Translations under genes and position numbers: made by a program
In this document: positions 51,775-58,416 of the stretch, piece after piece
Position numbering within the stretch: position 1 is the stretch's first letter
Layout of the letters: every line of letters begins with the position of its first letter
Notes under the pieces: generated by a model
What the model saw: only the letters and a program-made list of their open reading frames with translations
Databases searched by the model: none
Told to the model about the DNA's origin: nothing
Source: Bog-473 sp963840435
Lineage (GTDB): Bacteria > Actinomycetota > Acidimicrobiia > Acidimicrobiales > RAAP-2
NCBI GenBank assembly: GCA_963840435.1
Contig: CAWIYY010000003.1
Coordinates: 434,001-498,000, forward strand
Direction: 5' to 3'
Length of the DNA stretch: 64,000 bases

Positions 51775-53048
51775 GCAGGACCATCGCCGAACAGGTGGAC
51801 GACCTGATCGACACGCGCCCGGGCAAGGAGCTCCTGCGCCCGGTCTACGACGATCCGGCCCACCCGGTGGCCGAGGGGATCTACCGCTCCGCCGGCTGCA
51901 CCGCCGCCTACATGCTCCTCACCGACAACGGACGGGTCATCGTCAATACCGGCATGGGCTTCGAGGCGCCGCACCACAAGCGCGTCTTCGACGCCGTCCG
52001 GCCCGGCCCGACCCACACCATCGTCACCACGCAGGGCCACGTCGACCACCTGGGCGGGGTCGACCTGTTCAAGGAAGCCGGCACGGTCTACGTCGCCCAG
52101 GAGAACAACCAGGCCTGCCAGGCCGACGACGCCCGCATCCGGAGCTTGCGCATGCGCACCGCCGGGATCTGGTTCGACACGCTGGGCACGGACGCTCGCC
52201 GCATCGCCCGGGAGAACCCGGGCGTCTCGATGCACCAGTCCGAACCTGTCCCCGACGTCACCGTGGGCGAACGGCTCGAGCTCGACTGCGATGGCCTGGA
52301 CGTCGAGCTGGTGGCGGCCGTGGGGGAGACCATCGACAGCCTCATCGTGTGGCTTCCGGAGCGCCGGACCGCGCTGGTCAGCAACCTGTTCGGACCGCTC
52401 TTCCCGCACTTCCCGAACCTCAACACCCTGCGCGGCGACCGCTACCGCTTCGTCGAGCCCTACCTCGACAGCGTGCGCAAGGTCCGCGCGCTGCGCCCCG
52501 ACGTCCTCGTGACGGGGCGGCACGACCCGATCGTCGGGGCGGAGTTGATCGACGCCTGCCTCGAGCGGTTGTCCGGCGCCGTGGACTACGTGCACCAGAG
52601 AGCCCTCGAGGGTTTCAACGCCGGGACCGACGTCTGGACGCTCATGCGGGAGATTCAGCTCCCGCCGCAGCTCCGGGTCGGCCAGGGATACGGGACGGTC
52701 CCGTGGGCCGTCCGCACCCTGTGGGAGAGCTACCTGGGCTGGTTCAAGCTGCAATCGACCACCGAGCTCTACCCCGATTCCGCTCGTGCGGCCATCTCCG
52801 ACCTGGTGGCCGCCCTCGGGTCCGGGGCTGCCCTGGAGCGGGCCGAGGCCGCCCTGGGCCGGGGCGAGGTCACCGTGGCCATCCAGATCGCCGAGGCGCT
52901 CGAAGCCGGCGCGCCCGGCGACGCGGCGGCCCGGTCGGTCCTGACCCGGGCCCACGAGCACTTGCTCGAGCAAGGCGGGGATGTCAGCTTCTGGGAAAAC
53001 GGCTGGCTGCGCGACCAGCTCGAGCGCTGGGGGAGTGACGGAGCATGA
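51771..53048 (+). CDS. Alkylsulfatase-like MBL-fold hydrolase
   Basis: A 425-residue metallo-beta-lactamase-fold protein with an alkyl-sulfatase dimerisation-like middle part. The metal motif reads TQGHVDHLGG: His90, Asp92 and His93 are present, but Gln88 stands where the first His of HxHxDH is expected. Later ligand candidates lie in SNLFGPLFPHF and VTGRHDPIVG. The C-terminal region (about residues 320-410) is helical and repeat-like. It may hydrolyse a sulfate ester, or another ester with a changed metal site. GTG 51771 overlaps the sulfotransferase stop by 4 nt. Confidence 0.85.
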   Translation: MSRTIAEQVDDLIDTRPGKELLRPVYDDPAHPVAEGIYRSAGCTAAYMLLTDNGRVIVNTGMGFEAPHHKRVFDAVRPGPTHTIVTTQGHVDHLGGVDLFKEAGTVYVAQENNQACQADDARIRSLRMRTAGIWFDTLGTDARRIARENPGVSMHQSEPVPDVTVGERLELDCDGLDVELVAAVGETIDSLIVWLPERRTALVSNLFGPLFPHFPNLNTLRGDRYRFVEPYLDSVRKVRALRPDVLVTGRHDPIVGAELIDACLERLSGAVDYVHQRALEGFNAGTDVWTLMREIQLPPQLRVGQGYGTVPWAVRTLWESYLGWFKLQSTTELYPDSARAAISDLVAALGSGAALERAEAALGRGEVTVAIQIAEALEAGAPGDAAARSVLTRAHEHLLEQGGDVSFWENGWLRDQLERWGSDGA

Positions 53049-53506
53049 ACCACTATCACGTCGGCATCATCGTGACCGACATCGAGGCGGCCAGCGTCCG
53101 GCTCTCCGACATGCTGGGCCTCACCTGGGGACCCGTCATGGCGCTCGACGCCGTCGACTACCGAGACGGCTCGGGTTCCGACCTGGTCCTCCCGACGACG
53201 ATGCGCTACTCGAGTGGCGATCCCTGCCTGGAACTCATCCTCGAGGTCCCGGGGACCATCTGGGTGCGTAACGAGTCCAGCAACTTGCACCACGTCGGCT
53301 TCTGGGTGGACGGTCTCGACGAGCGCAGCGCTGCGCTCAGTGGCTCGGGATGCCCCCTCCAGCTGTGCGGTCGCTCCGGGGACCAGGTCCCAGTGTCCTT
53401 CGCTTATCACCGTGACGAGGAGCTCGGATTCCGCGTGGAGCTCGTCGACTCGTCGATGCGCGACGCCATGGCGTTCCTGTTCGAGCCCGAATCCAGCACG
53501 ACCTGA
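53045..53506 (+). CDS. VOC/glyoxalase-superfamily protein
   Basis: A 153-residue protein with paired beta-alpha-beta modules: HYHVGIIVTDIEAASVRLSDMLG in the first and NLHHVGFWVDGLDE in the second, ending in ELGFRVELVDSS. Metal ligands may be His5, Glu near CLELILEV, His near LHHVGF and Glu in RVELV. Members include isomerases, epimerases and extradiol dioxygenase-like enzymes. It is the last gene of the five and starts inside the MBL stop (ATGA). Confidence 0.85.
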   Translation: MNHYHVGIIVTDIEAASVRLSDMLGLTWGPVMALDAVDYRDGSGSDLVLPTTMRYSSGDPCLELILEVPGTIWVRNESSNLHHVGFWVDGLDERSAALSGSGCPLQLCGRSGDQVPVSFAYHRDEELGFRVELVDSSMRDAMAFLFEPESSTT

Positions 53507-53699
53507 CCCCGTCGTGCGCCTCGTCGTCTGACACGTCGAAAGTCCAGCTCGGCGGCGCATATGGCTCCGAGCCGGACCTCTGCTGATTTTTGCGGGAGAC
53601 CGCCGATAAGCTTCATTATGTTAAGTTGACCAGAAAGACGAGAGAGGGGCTCCGAAGCCGTCTTCTCGGTCGTCTCCCCCCTTGCCGGGATGGCGTGGG

Positions 53700-54188
53700 T
53701 CATCGAGCGTCTCCGTCGGCCTGATTCCCGTCCTCGCTCAGGCGCTTTCCCATGGAGACGACATCGTCGACGGAATAGCCGAGCCGCTCGTAGAAGTCGA
53801 CGACCGCCTGGTTCGTGCGACGGATCTGCAGGTTGACTTTGGGACAGCCCAATTCGTGGAGGTAGGTCTCCGCAGCCGTCATGAGGAGCACGCCGTAGCC
53901 CTGACGCCGGTGGTGAGGATGGACCGCCAGATAATTGACCCACCCCCGGTGCCCGTCGTACCCGACCATGATTGCCCCGACGAGCAACGAACCGACCTCG
54001 AGCACGAGAAGTCCGCCCGGGTCCTGGCCCAGCTTGCGGTCGACGTCACGGTCCGGGTCGTTCCACGGTCGGAGGAGGTCACAGGCGGCCCAGAGCGCGA
54101 TGAGCGCTTCTCGATCCCCTGGAAGGAAGGGGCGCGTGGCGGCGACGTCCTCCCCGACAGGGCTCTGGGGTTCTGGTGTGACGTCCAT
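53700..54188 (-). CDS. GNAT acetyltransferase, YpeA-like
   Basis: A 162-residue GNAT. LEVGSLLVGAIMVGYDGHRGWVNYL gives the core strands, VHPHHRRQGYGVLLMTAAE is the acetyl-CoA loop, and NLQIRRTNQAVVDFYERLGYSVDDVVSMGKRL matches YpeA-type amine acetyltransferases. I prefer ATG 54188, with GGAG 11 nt upstream, over GTG 54200. Substrate unknown. Confidence 0.87.
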   Translation of the reverse strand: MDVTPEPQSPVGEDVAATRPFLPGDREALIALWAACDLLRPWNDPDRDVDRKLGQDPGGLLVLEVGSLLVGAIMVGYDGHRGWVNYLAVHPHHRRQGYGVLLMTAAETYLHELGCPKVNLQIRRTNQAVVDFYERLGYSVDDVVSMGKRLSEDGNQADGDAR

Positions 54189-54516
54189 GGTCAGAGGCAC
54201 TCCGATTGGCCTGGAGAAGGGCTACTCATGGACCCAATTTTGGGGGAAGTGGGGCATGCGGTGGTGCTTCCCGACCGCTGGTGAGCACGGTAGATCCTTC
54301 TCCCCCGCTCGGTCGTCGGGGGGTGATCAGGCATGGAGGAGAGCCTGAGGCCGGTCTCTGGACCAGCCGTCGGCCCAAATGGGTCTTGCGCGACGTGTTG
54401 AAAATGTTTAAAGTGACGGGTTACAAGGCCACTTGGTTAAGGTTCAAAGCTCGGACAGATGAGAAGGTGAACTTCCAGGTAAGGGGCTTGTAGGACAATC
54501 AAAAGTTGAGTAATGT
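54189..54516 (+). ncRNA. Candidate leader or small RNA ahead of helD
   Basis: About 330 nt of lower-GC DNA that ends directly in two intrinsic terminators. It folds at 54423-54491 through nested helices ACAAG/CTTGT, ACTTGG/CCAGGT (one G-U) and GTTCA/TGAAC with a 21-nt apical loop. A 29-codon reading frame (ATG 54404 to TAG 54493) spans the same bases. TTGAAA-N17-TTACAA (54398-54426) and TTGTAG-N17-TAATGT (54488-54516) are promoter-like pairs. I found no match to tmRNA, RNase P, SRP or 6S RNA. Extents of the transcript are unknown. Confidence 0.4.
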
Positions 54517-54539
54517 CCCCGGCATGTCCGGGGTTTTTT
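54517..54539 (+). terminator. Intrinsic terminator 1 upstream of helD
   Basis: CCCCGG (54517-54522) and CCGGGG (54528-54533) form a 6-bp GC stem with a 5-nt loop, followed immediately by six T residues (54534-54539). It acts on plus-strand transcripts. Confidence 0.85.
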
Positions 54540-54564
54540 GCGCGCCCATCGCGGCGCGCTTTTT
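54540..54564 (+). terminator. Intrinsic terminator 2 upstream of helD
   Basis: GCGCGCC (54540-54546) and GGCGCGC (54553-54559) form a 7-bp stem with a 6-nt loop, followed by five T residues (54560-54564). It starts one base after terminator 1 ends and finishes 18 nt before the helD start at 54583. Confidence 0.85.
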
Positions 54565-54582
54565 GCCATGTCCAGGTGTCCA

Positions 54583-56610
54583 ATGACGGGCGCGGCTCCC
54601 CCACCCGATGTCGAGGTCGCGGCCGAGCAGGCCTATCTCGACGGAGCGCTCGAGGCGTTGGGAGCGATGCGGGAGAGAGCCCAACAACTCCTCAGTGACC
54701 TGATCGCTGCCGGCAACCCCGACCTCGACTACGTGGCGGCTCTCTCGCGTCGAGTCTCCATGCTCTCCGACAGTCCCCGCCCATTGCTCTTCGGCAGAAT
54801 CGACGAAGAGGACGGCAGCTCCTGGCACATCGGACGCCGGCACGTGGAGGATGCGGCCGCCGATCCCGTCGTCATCGACTGGCGGGCGCCCGTGGCAGTG
54901 CCGTTCTATCGAGCACGAGCCAAAGAGGCAATGGGACTGGCTCGTCGGCGTCAGATCATGGTCGACCGGGCTTCGGTTGTCGCCGTGGCAGACGACCTCT
55001 TCGGTGGGTCTGGCGACGACGGGGAGACAACGCGCTTGCGCGGAGGCGACGCGCTCCTGGCCGAGCTCGAACGGGCTCGAACGGGAGAGATGCTCGACAT
55101 CGTCGCCACCATCCAGGCCGAACAGGACGAGATCATCCGGGCACCCCTCGACCAACTCCTCACGGTCCAAGGAGGTCCCGGAACCGGGAAGACTGCGGTC
55201 GGCCTCCACCGGGCGGCGTTCCTCCTCTACAACTATCCGAGCCTGTCCAGAGACGGCGTGCTCGTTCTCGGTCCGAGTAGGGCGTTCCTGCGGTACATCG
55301 CGCAGGTCCTTCCGTCTCTCGGAGAAGAAGCCGTCGTCCAGACGACGATCGCCGACATTGCGCCCAAGGCCAAGATCCGCGTCCAGGAGACCATGGAGGT
55401 GCGCCGGCTCAAGGGCGATATCCGCATGGCGGAGGTCCTCCGCCGCGCACTGCATGGGCGGCGCCGACCACTCGAGGACGACGTGACCCTCCGTGTCCGC
55501 TTTGCCCGAGCGAAGCTGGCACGCGAGGCGGTCAACGAACTGGTCGACTCCATCGCCAGCCGTCCTGCGCCGTACAAGGCCGGGAGGCTCGCTCTGCGTG
55601 CCAGGCTCGTCAGTGAGGCCCGCAGGGTCTTTCGATCCTCACCCCGACTTGGAGCCGACGAGCCCTGGTTCGAAAAGGAATTGATTGCGTCCGACGACTT
55701 CTCGTCGCTCCTCGACACGCTTTGGCCCAGTGTCTCGCCGACCACGTTGGTCCGCGACGTTCTCTCGAGTCGTAGCCTGCTCGAGCGGTCTGCACGCGAC
55801 CTCTTCGGCGCAGAGGAATGGCCGCTGTTGTTACGGACCCGCTCGGCAACCGTGTCGTCCACGGCTTGGAGCGTCGACGACCTCGCACTCCTCGACGAGG
55901 CAACGTTTCTCACCGGGGGACGGACTCGCTCCTATGGCCACATCGTGGTGGACGAAGCCCAGGACCTGACGCCGATGCAGTTTCGCATGATCGCGCGACG
56001 GGGCCCGTCCGGCTCGGTGACGATCCTCGGGGACTTGGCCCAAGCCACGGGGCCGTGGACCTATTCCGACTGGGCTGAGGTCAGGGAGCTTCTCCCGTCG
56101 GGAGCGCCGCCGCATCACGACGAGTTGACGTTGGGATACCGCGCTCCGGGACGGGTCCTCGACTACGCCTCGAGGCTCCTGCCCGTCGCTGCGCCAGGCG
56201 TCACTCCCACCTCCTCGATCCGGGCCGGACGCACCGATCCGACCATCACCCAGGTGGAGGAGGGCGAGCTGGCCCGTGCGGCGCTCACGGAGGCACATGC
56301 CCTTTCGAAAGACCACGCGCTGGTCGCCGTCATCGCCCCCGAGGACACGGTTGAGGCCATGGCAAAGCTGGCCCGCCGGCACGATGACGTCGGGATCCTC
56401 GAGCGCGACGCGATGACTCGACCGGTGACGCTCGTCCCGGCCACCTCGGTCAAGGGGTTGGAGTTCGACGCTGTCGTCGTGGTGGAACCGGCCGTCATCG
56501 CCGGGACCGACAGCCGTGGCCTCCGGCTTCTCTACGTGGCGATGACCCGGCCGATCCAGCACCTCAGCGTCGTGCATGCGCTGCCGCTGCCCGGAGCGCT
56601 CGCCGACTGA
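54583..56610 (+). CDS. helD: HelD-like RNA polymerase recycling ATPase (UvrD superfamily)
   Basis: A 675-residue superfamily 1 ATPase of the HelD type, which enters RNA polymerase channels and frees stalled or inhibitor-bound enzyme. An N-terminal helical region (AAEQAYLDGALEALGAM and on) precedes Walker A GGPGTGKT (bases 55171-55194); VDEAQDLTPMQ is motif II, TSVKGLEFDAVVVV motif V and LYVAMTRP motif VI. The IDWRAPVAVPFYRA segment is typical of HelD. ATG 54583 has AGGTG 5 nt upstream; ATG 54568 is possible but has none. Two terminators lie just before it, suggesting expression controlled by read-through. Confidence 0.9.
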   Translation: MTGAAPPPDVEVAAEQAYLDGALEALGAMRERAQQLLSDLIAAGNPDLDYVAALSRRVSMLSDSPRPLLFGRIDEEDGSSWHIGRRHVEDAAADPVVIDWRAPVAVPFYRARAKEAMGLARRRQIMVDRASVVAVADDLFGGSGDDGETTRLRGGDALLAELERARTGEMLDIVATIQAEQDEIIRAPLDQLLTVQGGPGTGKTAVGLHRAAFLLYNYPSLSRDGVLVLGPSRAFLRYIAQVLPSLGEEAVVQTTIADIAPKAKIRVQETMEVRRLKGDIRMAEVLRRALHGRRRPLEDDVTLRVRFARAKLAREAVNELVDSIASRPAPYKAGRLALRARLVSEARRVFRSSPRLGADEPWFEKELIASDDFSSLLDTLWPSVSPTTLVRDVLSSRSLLERSARDLFGAEEWPLLLRTRSATVSSTAWSVDDLALLDEATFLTGGRTRSYGHIVVDEAQDLTPMQFRMIARRGPSGSVTILGDLAQATGPWTYSDWAEVRELLPSGAPPHHDELTLGYRAPGRVLDYASRLLPVAAPGVTPTSSIRAGRTDPTITQVEEGELARAALTEAHALSKDHALVAVIAPEDTVEAMAKLARRHDDVGILERDAMTRPVTLVPATSVKGLEFDAVVVVEPAVIAGTDSRGLRLLYVAMTRPIQHLSVVHALPLPGALAD

Positions 56611-56618
56611 CTCTCCCC

Positions 56619-56630
56619 TACGATCCACCC
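56619..56630 (+). promoter_or_regulatory. Leaderless promoter of the SDR at 56631
   Basis: TACGAT (56619-56624) lies 6 nt before ATG 56631, in the 20-nt gap after helD; no Shine-Dalgarno is seen. Confidence 0.45.
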
Positions 56631-57380
56631 ATGGCGATGAATCTGGATGGCAAGGTGGCACTGATCACCGGGGGCAGCAACGGCATCGGCGAGGGGGTGG
56701 CCCGACATTTGGCTGGACAGGGAGCGCACGTCGTGGTGGCCGACATCGATGACGCCCGCGGGAAAGCGCTGGCCGACCAACTCCACGGACACTTTGTGCA
56801 CACCGACGTTGCCGATCCGGCGGCCTCCGTCGCCGCCGTGGCTGCGGCGGTCGACACGTTCGGGGGCCTCCACCTGGCCCACCTCAATGCCGGCGTGACG
56901 TCCTGGTGCAGCATGGGCGACGACTTCGATCCCGAGGCCTACCGCCGCTCCATGTCCATCAACCTGGACGGCGTGGCCTACGGGATCGCTGCGGCGCGTC
57001 CGGCCATCATGAACTCGGGTGGAGGAACGATCGTGGCCACTGCCTCCATGGCCGGCCTCGTCGCGGCGCCGTTCGATCCGATCTATTGCGCGAACAAGCA
57101 TGCCGTCGTTGGTCTGGTCAGATCCCTCGGTGAGAGCTACGCGGCGGATGGGATCCGGGTGCACGCCCTGTGCCCCTCGTTCGCCTACACGAACATCATC
57201 AAGGGTTCCGAGGAGACACTGCAGGACATGGGCTTTCCGATCCTCGACGTGGCCGATGTGGTCGCCGGCTTCCAGCGCATCCTCGACTCCGACTCGACCG
57301 GCGAGGCCTGGTATGTCGTCGCGGGTCGTGAGAGCGAGCCGTTCCAGTTCCGCCGGGCCCCGGGACCACGACTCGACTGA
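56631..57380 (+). CDS. Short-chain dehydrogenase/reductase
   Basis: A 249-residue classical SDR. TGGSNGIG binds the cofactor and VVVADIDDARG with its Asp favours NAD(H). LNAG replaces the usual NNAG, and the active site is Ser in TASMAG plus YCANK. The C-terminus is Arg/Pro-rich (FRRAPGPRLD). Substrate unknown. It follows helD closely but appears to have its own start signals. Confidence 0.93.
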   Translation: MAMNLDGKVALITGGSNGIGEGVARHLAGQGAHVVVADIDDARGKALADQLHGHFVHTDVADPAASVAAVAAAVDTFGGLHLAHLNAGVTSWCSMGDDFDPEAYRRSMSINLDGVAYGIAAARPAIMNSGGGTIVATASMAGLVAAPFDPIYCANKHAVVGLVRSLGESYAADGIRVHALCPSFAYTNIIKGSEETLQDMGFPILDVADVVAGFQRILDSDSTGEAWYVVAGRESEPFQFRRAPGPRLD

Positions 57381-57416
57381 TCGACTGGACGCTCGTCTAG
57401 GATTCGTGCGAACAGA

Positions 57417-57484
57417 GCCGGCGATGGGTCCCGCCGGGGGGTCTGCCCCGAACCGCCTCGACATGGCTGATGGCTCCTGACGAT
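57417..57484 (+). ncRNA. Fluoride riboswitch (crcB motif)
   Basis: The conserved elements GGCGATGG, ACCGCC and GGCTGATGGCTCCTGAC occur in the right order and spacing upstream of two fluoride-channel genes. The RNA should bind fluoride with magnesium. The segment GCTCCTG (57473-57479) can pair with CAGGAGC (57490-57496), which contains the crcB Shine-Dalgarno, so control is probably at translation start. Confidence 0.93.
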
Positions 57485-57496
57485 TCGAGCAGGAGC
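57473..57496 (+). promoter_or_regulatory. Shine-Dalgarno-sequestering stem of the fluoride switch
   Basis: GCTCCTG and CAGGAGC are a perfect 7-bp pair around a 10-nt loop. AGGAG (57491-57495) is the ribosome binding site, 6 nt before ATG 57502. No intrinsic terminator is present between aptamer and gene. Confidence 0.75.
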
Positions 57497-57501
57497 ACGC
57501 C

Positions 57502-58008
57502 ATGGATCAACCGACGCACTCGCGACCAGATGATGGTGACGAGCCCCCACGGGCCCGGCGCGACCTTCCGGAGGGAGCCCACCCTGAACTCCTCGACGAG
57601 CCGGCACTCCCCGCTTTGGGCTTGTCGGTCTCCGCGATGGTTGCGATCTTCGTCGGTGGCGCCGTCGGCACCATGCTCCGCTACCTCCTCGAGGTCCACC
57701 ACCCGATTGGCCCCGGCGGGTTCCCCTGGCCCACCCTGGTCGTCAATCTGAGCGGATCCTTCGTGATCGGGCTCATCCTGCCGCTGACCGAGCACGTCTC
57801 GCGCCGGTTGCCGGTCGTTCGACCACTCTTTGTCGTCGGCCTTCTCGGCGGCTGGACCACGTATTCCACCCTGGCCGTCGAGGCCACGCTGTTGGCGAAG
57901 GACGGGCGTGCCTTGACGGGTCTCGCCTATCTCGCCGCGACGGTCGTCGGTGGGGTCGGCTTGGTGATCATCGGACACGACGCCGGAAGGAGGCTTCTTC
58001 CGTCGTGA
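57502..58008 (+). CDS. crcB: CrcB/Fluc fluoride channel, first copy
   Basis: A 168-residue protein with four transmembrane helices. A hydrophilic N-terminal extension of about 40 residues precedes the core: GGAVGTMLRYLLE (helix 1), WPTLVVNLSGSFVIGLI with the conserved Asn, and GGWTTYSTLAVEA with the TTYST track. It exports fluoride passively as a dual-topology or paired dimer. It overlaps the second crcB by 4 nt. Confidence 0.96.
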   Translation: MDQPTHSRPDDGDEPPRARRDLPEGAHPELLDEPALPALGLSVSAMVAIFVGGAVGTMLRYLLEVHHPIGPGGFPWPTLVVNLSGSFVIGLILPLTEHVSRRLPVVRPLFVVGLLGGWTTYSTLAVEATLLAKDGRALTGLAYLAATVVGGVGLVIIGHDAGRRLLPS

Positions 58009-58394
58009 ACCACTCCCCCGGCGTCGGGTTGGTGCTCCTCGTGGCCGCGGCCGGGGGTGTCGGAGCCGTCCTGCGGGCGCTGCTCATCCACCATGTCGGC
58101 CTGCGCAGATCGGACCCGCTTCCCGTGGGAACCATGGTTGTGAACGCGAGCGGATCCCTGCTCCTCGGCATCCTCACCGGCCTCTCGCTCTACCACGGGT
58201 TGGGCTCCCATCTGCTCGCCGTGGCGGGAACGGGTCTCTGCGGTGGCTACACGACGTGGTCCACGGCCAGCTGGGAGACGGTCCATCTGCTCCACACCGG
58301 GCACCGGTCCGAGGCGGTCGTGTACACGTTCGGCGGACTCATCGTCTGCCTCGGAGCAGCGGCGGCGGGCATCGGACTGACCGCGGTCTTCTGA
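58005..58394 (+). CDS. crcB: CrcB/Fluc fluoride channel, second copy
   Basis: A 129-residue paralogue with the same core: GGVGAVLRALL, VGTMVVNASGSLLLGIL and GGYTTWSTASWE. Pairs of fused-operon crcB genes usually make heterodimers with opposite topology, which would fit this pair. GTG 58005 overlaps the first copy's stop. Confidence 0.95.
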   Translation: MNHSPGVGLVLLVAAAGGVGAVLRALLIHHVGLRRSDPLPVGTMVVNASGSLLLGILTGLSLYHGLGSHLLAVAGTGLCGGYTTWSTASWETVHLLHTGHRSEAVVYTFGGLIVCLGAAAAGIGLTAVF

Positions 58395-58416
58395 CCTCGA
58401 GCTCGGTGCCCCGGCG

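Noticed and set aside
53615..53640. AT-rich promoter-like DNA (CATAAT on the minus strand) between the VOC gene and the GNAT gene
   Set aside because: It would point antisense into the VOC gene with no gene to drive, and no -35 partner is seen.
54189..54516. tmRNA, RNase P, SRP or 6S RNA ahead of the terminators
   Set aside because: No tRNA-like ends, RNase P core or SRP tetraloop motifs could be found by eye.
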